Shown here in pieces: positions 7,804 to 16,214 of a DNA stretch of 58,212 nt. Both the position numbers and the translations under genes were made by a program. The notes below the pieces were generated by a model. The model made no database searches, was not told the origin of the DNA, and saw only the letters and a list, made by a program, of their open reading frames with translations. Position 1 is the stretch's first letter, and each line of letters opens with the position of its first letter. The DNA comes from Streptomyces sp. AW19M42 (GTDB lineage: Bacteria; Actinomycetota; Actinomycetes; Streptomycetales; Streptomycetaceae): NCBI GenBank assembly GCA_000470535.1, contig CBRG010000128.1:1-58212 (forward strand), read 5' to 3'.

Positions 7804-8448
7804 TCAGCCCGCCGCCCCGTGCCGCACCGCCCAGAGCGCGGCCTGGGTGCGGTCCGACAGGTCCAGCTTCATCAGAATGTTCGAGACGTGCGTCTTGACT
7901 GTCTTCTCCGAGAGGACCAGCGCCCGCGCGATCTCCCGGTTGGAGCGGCCGTCCGCGATGAGGCCCAGTACTTCCCGCTCCCGTTCCGTGAGGGTGCTCC
8001 CCCGGCCCGTACCGCTGCCCGGGTCGTCCTGGGCGAGCAGTGCTCCCGCCACTTCCGGCTGGAGCAGGACGTGGCCCGCGTACACCGAGCGGATGGCGCC
8101 CGCCAGCGCGTCCGGGTCGACGTCCTTGTAGACGTACCCCGAGGCTCCGGCGCGCAGGGCGGGGACGACGGTGCGCTGTTCGGTGAAGCTGGTGACGATC
8201 AGCACCTTGGCCGGGTTCTCCAGCTCCCGGAGCATGCGCAGCGCCTCTATGCCGTCGGTGCCCGGCATCTTGATGTCCATCAGCACCACATCGGGGCGCA
8301 GCTCCTCGATCCTGGCCACCCCCTCGGCTCCGTCGGAGGCCTCTCCGACGACCTCTATGTCGTCCTGGATCTCCAGGAACGTACGCAGCCCGCGGCGGAC
8401 CACCTGGTGGTCGTCGACCAGCAGCACCCTGATGATCCGGTCAGCCAC
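7804..8448 (-). CDS. NarL/FixJ-family response regulator
   Basis: The 214-residue DNA-binding response regulator has a receiver domain with the acidic pair D12-D13, phosphoacceptor D58 (VVLMDIKMPG) and K108 (SGYVYKD). It also has a C-terminal LuxR-type helix-turn-helix (LTEREREVLGLIADGRSNREIA ... SEKTVKTHVSNIL, split here for length). The GTG at 8448 has GGAGGT upstream and overlaps the kinase stop by 8 bases, so the two are translationally coupled. It should be phosphorylated by the kinase. The target genes are unknown; the adjacent chaplin and transglycosylase genes are candidates only by position. Confidence 0.93.
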   Translation of the reverse strand: MADRIIRVLLVDDHQVVRRGLRTFLEIQDDIEVVGEASDGAEGVARIEELRPDVVLMDIKMPGTDGIEALRMLRELENPAKVLIVTSFTEQRTVVPALRAGASGYVYKDVDPDALAGAIRSVYAGHVLLQPEVAGALLAQDDPGSGTGRGSTLTEREREVLGLIADGRSNREIARALVLSEKTVKTHVSNILMKLDLSDRTQAALWAVRHGAAG

Positions 8449-9592
8449 CGGGTACCTCCATCTCGATCGTGGTGCCCTTGCCGGGCGCCGATTCAACGGT
8501 GAGTCTTCCGCCGACGCCGCTCGCGCGGTCCCGCATCGAGACCAGGCCCAGATGCCGCCCCGCCCGACGGGTGGCCGCCGGCTCGAAGCCCCCGCCGTCG
8601 TCGGTGATCCGGAGCACCGTGCCGCCGTCGCCGCCGCGTACGAGCGTGACGCCGACGTGACCGGCCCCCGAGTGGCGCAGGGCGTTGTGCAGGGCCTCCT
8701 GGGAGACCCGGAGCAGCGCCTCCTCCTGTGCGGCGGGCAGCGCCCGTACGCCCAGGCTCTCGAAGGTGACCCGGGCCGTGTGGGCGCGGTCCAGGACCTG
8801 GATCTGGGTGCGGAGGGTGGCGATCAGGCCGTCCTCGTCGAGTGCGGCGGGGCGCAGTTCGACGACGGCTGCCCGCAGCTCGTCCACCGCCTCCGCCGCG
8901 AGGGCGGCGACCTGCTGGAGTTCCCCCTTGGCGCGGGCCGGATCGCGGTCTACCAGGGTGGCGGCGGCCTGGGCGGTGAGCCGCAGGGAGAACAGTTTCT
9001 GGCTGACCGCGTCGTGCAGCTCGTGGGCGAGGCGGGAGCGCTCCTCCGCGATGGTGAGCTCACGGCTGCGCTCGTAGAGCCGGGCGTTGGTGAGCGCGAT
9101 CGCCGCGTGCTGGGCGAGGATTCCCAGCAGTTCCTCGTCATCGGCGGTGAATCCGCAGCTGCCCTCGGGCTTCGGACAGCGCTTGTTGGCGAGGAAGAGG
9201 GCGCCGATGGTCTCGTCGCCGTCCCGGATGGGCAGGCCCAGGAAGTCGGACATGTCGGGGTGGGCGGACGGCCAGCCCCCGAAGCGGGGGTCCTTGCGGA
9301 CGTCGGCGAGCCGCTCGGGCTTCGCCTCGTGCAGCATCGCGGCGAGGATGCCGTGCTGCCTGGGAAGCGGGCCGATGGCCTTCCACTGCTCGTCGCTGAC
9401 GCCGTCGACGACGAACTGGGCGAAGCCGCCGTGGTCGTCGGGGACCCCGAGCGCCGCGTACTCGGCTTCGAGCAGCTCGCGGGCCGAGGCGACGATCGTC
9501 TTCAGGACGTCCCGCATTTCCAGGTGCCGGCTCATGGCGAGCAGTGCGGCGCTCACTGCCGCAAGGCCGCCCGCCGGTGGGCGATGGGTCAT
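8441..9592 (-). CDS. GAF-domain sensor histidine kinase (HisKA_3 type)
   Basis: The 383-residue soluble kinase has a GAF domain over about residues 20-170 (including a GLPIRDGDETIGALFLANK-type strand), the dimerisation motif RSRLAHELHDAVSQ with phosphoacceptor H193, and a HATPase_c domain with DDGGGF near the end. There is no membrane helix, so it senses a cytosolic signal through GAF. Some actinobacterial relatives (DevS-like) bind haem or other small ligands, but no ligand can be assigned here. I chose the ATG at 9592, preceded by GTGAGG; the open frame upstream looks non-coding. It forms an operon with the response regulator. Confidence 0.9.
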   Translation of the reverse strand: MTHRPPAGGLAAVSAALLAMSRHLEMRDVLKTIVASARELLEAEYAALGVPDDHGGFAQFVVDGVSDEQWKAIGPLPRQHGILAAMLHEAKPERLADVRKDPRFGGWPSAHPDMSDFLGLPIRDGDETIGALFLANKRCPKPEGSCGFTADDEELLGILAQHAAIALTNARLYERSRELTIAEERSRLAHELHDAVSQKLFSLRLTAQAAATLVDRDPARAKGELQQVAALAAEAVDELRAAVVELRPAALDEDGLIATLRTQIQVLDRAHTARVTFESLGVRALPAAQEEALLRVSQEALHNALRHSGAGHVGVTLVRGGDGGTVLRITDDGGGFEPAATRRAGRHLGLVSMRDRASGVGGRLTVESAPGKGTTIEMEVPGG

Positions 9593-10010
9593 GGCCTCAC
9601 CGTACCGGCGGGTCACAGGCCCTGTATCGGCCTGTGGACGGCCATCGATCAGGGCGCGGGGACTAGGTCGAAGTGCCGTACCTGGCGTACGGACAAAGAA
9701 ACGGAAGCTCACACTCCGAATTGCTTCAGCAACGGTTGGTGAGATTGATACACGGCCGATGTGAGGCCGCACATAGGACCTGGGTCACTTACGAAGCCAC
9801 CTAGTGGACAAATAAGGGCGATAGGGGCGAGAACGCGCACGGGCCGCCCCGTTCGGACCCGGGCCAGGCCCACTACCCGGCTTCGTACGTCACACCTTTG
9901 CCACACCATTTTGCGGTCGCTAAGAATTGCAATCGTCCCCGACGGAGATGCGATGCCGCTTCCCGTCTTCGTCCTCCGTGAGGACTTCAGCGAGTCGAAG
10001 AGGTACCTGC
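9593..10010. other. 418-bp divergent intergenic region, two-component system / transglycosylase
   Basis: Next to the kinase start, an 8-bp inverted repeat (CACAGGCC 9614-9621, GGCCTGTG 9629-9636) could be an operator for the kinase operon. The middle (about 9700-9930) is unusually AT-rich for this window, as expected of promoters for the downstream secreted protein. I looked for a c-di-AMP (ydaO-type) riboswitch, which precedes many Streptomyces cell-wall hydrolase genes, and could not recognise one. I see no gene. Confidence 0.5.
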
Positions 10011-10739
10011 ATGTCCGCGTCCAGCATTCCCGGCCGTCTCCGTCGCATGAACAAGACCCAGAAGCTCTCCGTCGCCGGTGTATCCGCCGTCGCCGCCGCT
10101 GCGATCTCGTTGTCGCTGGTGCCCGGTAACGCCGACGCCGAGACCGAGCCGCAGGCCATCTCCGGCGCCCCCGTCGTCTTCGCGTCCGCCGCCGGCGCCT
10201 CGCAGGCCAAGACAATCCAGGCCAGCGTCATCGACCAGCACTCCACCGCCGAGCAGCTGATCAAGGCGTCCGACGCCGCGAAGGCGAAGAAGGCCGCAGC
10301 CGTCTCGAAGGCGAAGGCCAAGAAGGCCAAGGCGAAGGCCCACGCCAAGGCGAAGAAGGCCGCGTCCAAGCGCGGTAAGCAGGCGGCCAGCCGTTCCGAG
10401 TACCGTTCCCCGGTCTTCTCGAACAACCTGGACGGCTGGATCAAGGAATCCCTGTCCATCATGAAGGCCAAGGGCATCCCGGGCACCTACGACGGTCTGC
10501 ACCGCAACATCATCCGCGAGTCCAGCGGCAACCCGAAGGCCATCAACGACTGGGATGTCAACGCGGTCAACGGCGTCCCGTCGAAGGGGCTGCTCCAGAT
10601 CATCAAGCCGACCTTCGACGCCTACCACGTCGGCGGTACGCCCCACGACCAGTACGACCCGGTCGCCAACATCACCGCGTCGGCCAACTACGCCGCCGAC
10701 AAGTACGGCTCGATCGACAACGTCGACAGCGCGTACTGA
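10011..10739 (+). CDS. secreted lytic transglycosylase (SLT-domain protein)
   Basis: The 242-residue exported protein has a basic N-region, then a hydrophobic segment (AGVSAVAAAAISLSLVPG) and a probable AxA cleavage site near NADAE. A lysine/alanine-rich linker (KAKKAKAKAHAKAKK-like) of about 45 residues follows. The C-terminal transglycosylase fold contains NIIRESSGNPKAIN with the catalytic glutamate, GLLQIIKPTFDAY, and NITASANYA. It should cleave peptidoglycan glycan strands in the wall. The polycationic linker could bind teichoic acids or other wall polyanions. The ATG at 10011 follows AGAGGT. An 18-bp terminator follows the stop. Confidence 0.88.
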   Translation: MSASSIPGRLRRMNKTQKLSVAGVSAVAAAAISLSLVPGNADAETEPQAISGAPVVFASAAGASQAKTIQASVIDQHSTAEQLIKASDAAKAKKAAAVSKAKAKKAKAKAHAKAKKAASKRGKQAASRSEYRSPVFSNNLDGWIKESLSIMKAKGIPGTYDGLHRNIIRESSGNPKAINDWDVNAVNGVPSKGLLQIIKPTFDAYHVGGTPHDQYDPVANITASANYAADKYGSIDNVDSAY

Positions 10740-10765
10740 GTCCGCTCCGGTACGCCGTGACACAT

Positions 10766-10805
10766 GCCGAAGGGCGGCACCCCGTGCGGGGTGCCGCCCT
10801 TCGGC
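10766..10805. terminator. 18-bp bidirectional terminator
   Basis: GCCGAAGGGCGGCACCCC (10766-10783) pairs perfectly with 10788-10805 around a GTGC loop. It lies between the convergent transglycosylase and FHA-ABC genes and can serve both. Confidence 0.85.
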
Positions 10806-10832
10806 GTCGTACCGTGCGCGGCCGCGAGGCGG

Positions 10833-13424
10833 CTACTTGCGCATCACCTCGGGCTCGTGCCGGCGCAGCAGCCGCGCGACCGCGAACCCGCAGATCACAC
10901 CGAGGAAGACCAGCACCCCGATGTTGATCCCCCACTGGCTCGCCGTGTGCTCCCACAGCGGGTCCAAATCGGTGGGGTTCTTCTGGTCCCACGGCGGCAT
11001 GAGGTGGGCGAGGTCGAGTGTCGAGCCCGCGGCCGCGATGGCCCAGCGGGACGGCATCAGCCAGGCGAACTGCTCCAGGCCCAGCGATCCGTAGACCTGG
11101 AAGAGGATGCCGGTGAAGACCACCTGGACGATCGCGAACATGACCAGCAGCGGCATGGTCTTCTCCGAGGTCTTCACCAGCGAGGAGATCACCAGGCCGA
11201 ACATCATCGAGGTGAAGCCGAGCGCGATGATCGTCACGCAGAGCTCGACGGCCGGCGGCATGATCAGGCCCTCCGCCGGCAGATCACGGGTGGCGAAGCC
11301 GATGCCGCAGATGATGACGCCCTGGACGGCCGTGATCAGGCCGAGAACGATCACCTTGGACATCAGGTAGGCGGAGCGGGAGAGGCCGGTGGCCCGTTCC
11401 CGTTCGTAGATCACCCGTTCCTTGATCAGCTCTCGTACGGAGTTGGCCGCACCGGAGAAGGTCATGCCGATCACCAGGATCAGCATGATCGTTCCGGCGT
11501 CGCCGTTGAACCGGGACGGCGCCTTGGGCGGCCCCAGGCCGAAGTCCGACGGAATGACCACGCTGACCACGCCCAGCACCGCGGGCAGGATCACCATCAG
11601 GCCCATGAAGCCCTTGTCGGACGCGATCACCGACAGATAGCGGCGCATCAGCGTCCACAGCTGCGTCCCCCAGCCCTGCGGCTTCGGCGGGCGCATCTGC
11701 TGCGGCGACGGCATGTGTACGGACTGCGCGGCGACGGAGTCGATGTCCGCGGCGTACATCTGGTAGTGCTGCGAACCGCGCCAGCGGCCCGCCCAGTCGT
11801 AGTCGCGGTAGTTCTCGAACGCGGAGAAGACATCGGCCCAGGAGCTGTAGCCGAAGAAGTTGAGCGCTTCCTCCGGCGGACCGAAGTAGGCCACGGCACC
11901 ACCGGGCGCCATCACCAGGAGCTTGTCGCAGATGGCCAGCTCGGCAACCGAGTGCGTGACGACGAGGACGGTACGGCCGTCGTCGGCCAGACCGCGCAGC
12001 AGCTGCATGACATCGCGGTCCATGCCCGGGTCGAGGCCGGAGGTCGGCTCGTCCAGGAATATCAGCGAGGGCTTGGTGAGCAGCTCCAGGGCCACCGAGA
12101 CGCGCTTGCGCTGGCCGCCGGAGAGCGAGGTGACCTTCTTGTCCTTGTGGATGTCGAGCTTGAGCTCGGCGAGGACTTCCAGGATCCGGGACTGGCGCTC
12201 GGCCTCTGTGGTGTCGGCGGGGAAGCGGAGCTTGGCCGCGTACTTGAGGGCCTTGGTGACCGTGAGTTCCTTGTGCAGGATGTCGTCCTGCGGAACCAGG
12301 CCGATGCGCTGGCGCAGTTCGGCGAACTGCTTGTAGAGGTTCCGGTTGTCGTAGAGGACTTCGCCCTGGTTGGCGGGCCGGTAGCCGGTGAGCGCCTTGA
12401 GCAGGGTGGACTTTCCGGAGCCGGACGGGCCGATGACACCGATCAGGGACTTCTCCGGGACGCCGAACGAGACGTCCTTGAGGATCTGCTTGCCGCCGTC
12501 GACCGTCACGGTGAGGTGGCGGGCGGCGAAGGAGACCTCGCCCGTGTCGACGAATTCCTCAAGCCGGTCACCGACCAGCCGGAACGTCGAGTGACCGACA
12601 CCGACGATGTCGTTCGCGCCGATGAGCGCGGAGCCGGACTTGGAGAGCGGCTGGCCGTTGACGTACGTGCCGTTGTGGGAGCCGAGGTCACGGATCTCGA
12701 AGCGGCCGTCGGGCGCCGCGTGGAACTCGGCGTGGTTGCGCGAGACCTGGAGGTCGGAGACGACCAGCTCGTTCTCCAGCGCACGACCGATGCGCATCAC
12801 CCGGCCGAGAGCCACCTGATGGAAGGTGGTCGGGCTGCGGTCGCCGTAGACCGGTGGCGCCCCCGCCGCGCCGCCGGCCCCGCCACTTCCGGGGTTGTTC
12901 GCCATGCCCTGCTGCGGGACGTGGGGCTGCTGCGGCGCCTGGGGCGCCTGCTGCCAGGCCTGCGGCTGCTGGCCCTGGCCCGGAATCTGCTGCTGTTCCG
13001 GATGCTGCTGCTGTCCCGGCCAGCCGGGTCCGCCCTGCTGCGGCCGCTGCTGCGGCGGGGTCTGCTGCGGCTGCTGGGCCGGGGCCTGGGCCCCGGCTGC
13101 GGCCTGCCCGCTGTACACACCGGCGCCGGTGAAGCTCAGCCGGGGCCCGTCGGTGGCATTGCCCAGGTTCACCGTGGAGCCGGGGCCGATCTCCATCTGG
13201 TGGATTCGCTGGCCCTGGACATAGGTGCCGTTGGTGCTGCCGTGGTCCTCGATGGACCAGCCCCGGCCGTTCCAGCTGATCGTGGCGTGCCGCCACGACA
13301 CCCTGGCGTCGTCGATCGTCATGTCGCCCTGCGGATCACGTCCGAGGGTGTACGGCCTGGACGGATCGAGCGTCCAGGTCCTGCCATTCAATTCCAGTAC
13401 GAGTTCCGGCACTCCGCGCCCCAC
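10833..13424 (-). CDS. double-FHA ABC transporter, fused ATPase and permease (Rv1747-like)
   Basis: The 863-residue fusion has two forkhead-associated domains (about residues 20-90 with SWRHATI and HGSTNGTYV, and about 205-275 with SRNHAEFH and SHNGTYVNG). A roughly 90-residue proline/glutamine/alanine-rich linker lies between them. Next comes an ABC ATPase (Walker A GPSGSGKST near 332, signature LSGGQRKRVSVALE near 434, Walker B FLDEPTSGLDPG near 454), and last an ABC2-type six-helix permease from about 600. Rv1747 of M. tuberculosis has this layout; its FHA domains bind phosphothreonines made by a Ser/Thr kinase, and it exports a cell-envelope glycolipid. No kinase gene is adjacent here. 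The GTG at 13424 has GGGGGA upstream. The exported substrate is unknown. Confidence 0.92.
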   Translation of the reverse strand: MGRGVPELVLELNGRTWTLDPSRPYTLGRDPQGDMTIDDARVSWRHATISWNGRGWSIEDHGSTNGTYVQGQRIHQMEIGPGSTVNLGNATDGPRLSFTGAGVYSGQAAAGAQAPAQQPQQTPPQQRPQQGGPGWPGQQQHPEQQQIPGQGQQPQAWQQAPQAPQQPHVPQQGMANNPGSGGAGGAAGAPPVYGDRSPTTFHQVALGRVMRIGRALENELVVSDLQVSRNHAEFHAAPDGRFEIRDLGSHNGTYVNGQPLSKSGSALIGANDIVGVGHSTFRLVGDRLEEFVDTGEVSFAARHLTVTVDGGKQILKDVSFGVPEKSLIGVIGPSGSGKSTLLKALTGYRPANQGEVLYDNRNLYKQFAELRQRIGLVPQDDILHKELTVTKALKYAAKLRFPADTTEAERQSRILEVLAELKLDIHKDKKVTSLSGGQRKRVSVALELLTKPSLIFLDEPTSGLDPGMDRDVMQLLRGLADDGRTVLVVTHSVAELAICDKLLVMAPGGAVAYFGPPEEALNFFGYSSWADVFSAFENYRDYDWAGRWRGSQHYQMYAADIDSVAAQSVHMPSPQQMRPPKPQGWGTQLWTLMRRYLSVIASDKGFMGLMVILPAVLGVVSVVIPSDFGLGPPKAPSRFNGDAGTIMLILVIGMTFSGAANSVRELIKERVIYERERATGLSRSAYLMSKVIVLGLITAVQGVIICGIGFATRDLPAEGLIMPPAVELCVTIIALGFTSMMFGLVISSLVKTSEKTMPLLVMFAIVQVVFTGILFQVYGSLGLEQFAWLMPSRWAIAAAGSTLDLAHLMPPWDQKNPTDLDPLWEHTASQWGINIGVLVFLGVICGFAVARLLRRHEPEVMRK

Positions 13425-13711
13425 TAGTTGTCCCCCGATTACCCCCGTTGCAGGGAGTCTAGGGATGCTGAACATCGTGGGGAACTATTCCAGGAGCAGT
13501 CCCCGATACGAAAGCCGGGCGGGGGTTTGACCCTGCCGAGACCTGCACTGTTATGGCTTTGACGCCAACAAAACGGTCATCTACCGACACAACTGGCCAT
13601 GAACACTTGCGGATCGTGCTGAATTATTTGGTTGGGGGTACCGAGGCGGACTGTCCGGCACTCGGGACGGACCGCCGGGGGCGCGTCGTGGACCGATACG
13701 GTGGGGACACC

Positions 13712-14968
13712 ATGAGCGCATCTCAGCCACCTCAGTCCTCGCCGTCTCCTGAGTCCCCTGAGTCACGTCAGGGCATCGACGCACCGACCCTTCTCGTGAA
13801 GATCTTCGGGAAGGACCGTCCCGGTCTCACCGCCGGGCTGTTCGACACCCTCGCCGCCTACTCGGTCGACGTCGTCGACATCGAGCAGGTCGTCACCCGT
13901 GGCCGTATCGTCCTGTGCGTGCTGGTCACCTCCCCGGTCGCGGGCGGCACCACGGAGGGTGACCTGCGGGCCACCGTGCACAGCTGGGCCGAGTCGCTGA
14001 ATATGCAGGCCGAGATCATCTCCGGCACGGGCGACAACCGCCCCCGTGGCGACGGCCGCTCCCATGTGACGGTGCTCGGTAACCCGCTGACCGCGGAGTC
14101 CACCGCCGCCATAGCGGCCAGCATCACCTCGACCGGCGGGAACATCGACCGGATCTTCCGGCTGGCGAAATACCCGGTCACAGCCGTCGAGTTCGCGGTG
14201 TCCGGCACCGGGACGGAGGAGCTGCGGACCGCGCTGGCCACCGAGGCCGCCGAGATCGGCGTCGACGTGGCCGTGGTCTCGGCCGGACTGAGCCGCCGTG
14301 CGCAGCGGCTCGTCGTGATGGACGTCGACTCGACCCTCATCCAGGACGAGGTCATCGAGCTGTTCGCGGCCCACGCCGGCTGCGAGGCGGAGGTCGCCGC
14401 GGTCACCGAGCAGGCGATGCGCGGCGAACTCGACTTCGAGCAGTCGCTGCACGCACGGGTGGCACTGCTGGCGGGCCTCGACGTGTCGGTGGTGGAGAAG
14501 GTACGCGCCGAGGTACGGCTGACGCCGGGCGCCCGCACCCTGATCCGTACGCTGAAGCGGCTCGGCTACCAAGTAGGCGTCGTATCCGGCGGGTTCACAC
14601 AGGTGACGGACGATCTCAAGGAGCGCCTCGGGCTCGACTTCGCCTCCGCCAACACCCTGGAGGTCGTCGACGGCAAGCTCACCGGCCGGGTGACCGGGCC
14701 CATCGTCGACCGGGCCGGCAAGGCCCGGCTGCTGCGCAGCTTCGCCGCGGAGGCCGGGGTGCCGCTGGCGCAGACCGTGGCGATCGGTGACGGGGCAAAC
14801 GACCTGGACATGCTGAACACCGCGGGGCTCGGCGTCGCGTTCAACGCGAAGCCGGTGGTCCGCAGGGCCGCGCACACGGCGGTGAACGTGCCGTTCCTGG
14901 ACACAGTGCTCTATCTGCTCGGCATCACCCGCGAGGAGGTCGAGGCCGCCGACGGTCTCGTCGAATAG
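13712..14968 (+). CDS. serB: phosphoserine phosphatase with tandem ACT domains
   Basis: This is the last enzyme of serine synthesis, converting phosphoserine to serine and phosphate. The 418 residues comprise a variable serine/proline-rich start, two ACT domains (about 27-190, beginning LLVKIFGKDRPGLTAGLFDTL) and a HAD phosphatase domain. The HAD motifs are complete: D204-V-D206-S-T208 (MDVDSTL), SGGFTQV, a lysine in motif III, and GDGANDLDML. Mycobacterial SerB2 has the same ACT-ACT-HAD order and is feedback-regulated by serine through the ACT domains, so the same is likely here. The ATG at 13712 has GTGGGGAC before it. The gene is single and divergent from the FHA-ABC gene (287 bp apart). 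Confidence 0.95.
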   Translation: MSASQPPQSSPSPESPESRQGIDAPTLLVKIFGKDRPGLTAGLFDTLAAYSVDVVDIEQVVTRGRIVLCVLVTSPVAGGTTEGDLRATVHSWAESLNMQAEIISGTGDNRPRGDGRSHVTVLGNPLTAESTAAIAASITSTGGNIDRIFRLAKYPVTAVEFAVSGTGTEELRTALATEAAEIGVDVAVVSAGLSRRAQRLVVMDVDSTLIQDEVIELFAAHAGCEAEVAAVTEQAMRGELDFEQSLHARVALLAGLDVSVVEKVRAEVRLTPGARTLIRTLKRLGYQVGVVSGGFTQVTDDLKERLGLDFASANTLEVVDGKLTGRVTGPIVDRAGKARLLRSFAAEAGVPLAQTVAIGDGANDLDMLNTAGLGVAFNAKPVVRRAAHTAVNVPFLDTVLYLLGITREEVEAADGLVE

Positions 14969-15009
14969 GGAGCCGGCACCGGGGGCGGTGTGCCCCGGAC
15001 AGCACGGAT

Positions 15010-15047
15010 GGCCCCGGTGCGCAAGCGGAAGCTCGTGCGCCGGGGCC
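15010..15047. terminator. hairpin terminator between serB and sixA
   Basis: GGCCCCGG (15010-15017) pairs with CCGGGGCC, and an inner GCGC/GCGC continues past a one-base bulge. A short CTCTTC follows on the plus strand. It lies between convergent genes. Confidence 0.6.
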
Positions 15048-15115
15048 CTCTTCACGAGCCGGTGAGACGGACCGTCGACGGCGGTCGTCAGGGGTCAGCC
15101 GTGAGTCGTCAGCTG

Positions 15116-15634
15116 TCAGTCGTTCGGGGTCCAGTACTCGGTGAGCTTGCCGATGCCGTGCTCCACGCCCTTCCAGGTACCGGAGAACTCGACCACGGCG
15201 AACGCCGCGGTCGGGAAGCCGCCGCGGGTCATCCGGGCCGGGGAGTCGCCCTCCGAAGCGCCCGAGAGGGCGTCGGCGAGCGCGTGCATACCCGGGTTGT
15301 GCCCGATCACCAACAGGTTGCGTACCTCGTCGGGCGTCTCGTTGACCAGGGCGATCAGCTCGCCGAGCGAGGCCTCGTACAGCCGCTCCTCGTACACGGT
15401 CCTGGGCCGCTCGGGCATCTCGTGCACGGCCAGCTTCCATGTCTCGCGCGTCCTGGCCGCGGTGGAACAGAGAGCCAGATCGAAGGCGATCCCGGAATCG
15501 GCGAGTTTGCGGCCTGCCACGGGTGCGTCCTTGCGGCCGCGTTCCGCGAGCGGGCGCTCATGGTCGGAGTCCTGTGACCATTCCGCCTTCGCGTGCCTGA
15601 GAAGGACGATCCTGCGAGGTGTATCGACGCTCAT
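15116..15634 (-). CDS. SixA-type histidine phosphatase
   Basis: The 172-residue histidine-acid phosphatase of the phosphoglycerate-mutase superfamily opens with the LLRHAKAEW motif, in which H14 would take the phosphoryl group. It continues with CSTAARTRETW and a later GHNPGMHALA carrying the second catalytic histidine. In E. coli SixA removes phosphate from histidine phosphotransfer proteins; actinobacterial members are numerous and mostly unassigned, so the substrate here is unknown. I chose the ATG at 15634, since the extension upstream has no ribosome site. It is downstream of a small membrane-protein gene on the same strand. Confidence 0.88.
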   Translation of the reverse strand: MSVDTPRRIVLLRHAKAEWSQDSDHERPLAERGRKDAPVAGRKLADSGIAFDLALCSTAARTRETWKLAVHEMPERPRTVYEERLYEASLGELIALVNETPDEVRNLLVIGHNPGMHALADALSGASEGDSPARMTRGGFPTAAFAVVEFSGTWKGVEHGIGKLTEYWTPND

Positions 15635-15708
15635 ACACCTCAGCTTCGCACGAAATGTGCCAGCTGGCGCAGGGTGTTGGAGGCGCGGAACGAGCCGGGC
15701 CCGTGGCA

Positions 15709-15915
15709 TCAGCGGGTGAGCAGGTCCACGATGCGCTCAAGCAACTGGCCCACCGCCGGATCGTCCGTCGCCGCGTGCGCCTCCCCCGGTCCGACGATCA
15801 GCAGCAGCAGCGCGCCGAACGCGACAGCGGGCAGCGCGACGGCCCACCAGGGCAGCCGGATCTCGACACCGCCCGCATCCGGGCGGGTGGACCGGGTGTG
15901 TGTACGGGCCGACAT
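15709..15915 (-). CDS. small single-helix membrane protein
   Basis: The 68-residue protein has a basic N-terminus (MSARTHTRSTRPDAGG), one hydrophobic helix over residues 24-43 (WWAVALPAVAFGALLLLIV) and a short C-terminal tail ending in LLERIVDLLTR. That topology suggests a tail outside or along the membrane. I know of no function. It lies 74 bp upstream of sixA on the same strand and may be co-transcribed with it. A complete frame, a plausible start and a common position in Streptomyces support it being real. Confidence 0.65.
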   Translation of the reverse strand: MSARTHTRSTRPDAGGVEIRLPWWAVALPAVAFGALLLLIVGPGEAHAATDDPAVGQLLERIVDLLTR

Positions 15916-16023
15916 GTCCGCCTCCGGGGGTCATCGGGTCTGATATCTGAGAACCTACGGATCCGGCAGCGTCCGGCCCATCCGGTGACCCACCCACTTC
16001 ACCCTGACCCTGACCCCCTAGGG

Positions 16024-16047
16024 GATGGTGGGGCTAGCCCCACCATC
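16024..16047. terminator. 24-bp perfect palindrome downstream of the MFS operon
   Basis: GATGGTGGGGCT (16024-16035) is the exact reverse complement of 16036-16047. It lies 30 bp past the end of the small MFS-associated gene and can act as its terminator. A CCCTGACCCTGA-type direct repeat lies just to the left. Confidence 0.6.
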
Positions 16048-16077
16048 GTCCCGCCGGAGCCGGGCGGGCGCGAACCG

Positions 16078-16197
16078 TCAGGGGGAGGCGAGGGTGGCGA
16101 TGACGGCGATGACGATCGAGATCAGCACCATCGCCCCGAAGACGAGCAGGAGCTTCTTCTGACCGTTCTGGGGGTTCGGGTCGAGCACAGGAGACAT
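16078..16197 (-). CDS. 39-residue membrane protein accompanying the MFS transporter
   Basis: The short protein MSPVLDPNPQNGQKKLLLVF... has a soluble N-terminal tail of about 14 residues with a KK pair, one transmembrane helix (LLLVFGAMVLISIVIAVIATL) and the end ASP. I recall the same kind of protein annotated in Streptomyces as an SGM_5486-type transporter-associated protein beside a CynX/NimT-like MFS gene, as here. It starts 17 bp after the transporter stop, on the same strand. It may be a small regulatory or stabilising subunit; this is inferred from context only. Confidence 0.72.
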   Translation of the reverse strand: MSPVLDPNPQNGQKKLLLVFGAMVLISIVIAVIATLASP

Positions 16198-16214
16198 GGG
16201 CCCAGTCTCGCATC

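Noticed and set aside
9593..10010. possible c-di-AMP (ydaO) riboswitch before the transglycosylase
   Set aside because: The position would fit, as many Streptomyces wall hydrolases have one, but I could not find the conserved core.
13020..13110. CTGCTGCGGC-type short repeats, checked as CRISPR or tandem repeat
   Set aside because: They encode the Gln/Pro/Ala linker of the FHA-ABC protein; repeat units are codon-level, without spacers.
10764..13427. 887-codon frame on the plus strand
   Set aside because: It is antisense to the FHA-ABC gene. Its composition is shaped by third-position GC bias and no domain is readable, while the minus strand has full FHA, ABC and permease motifs.
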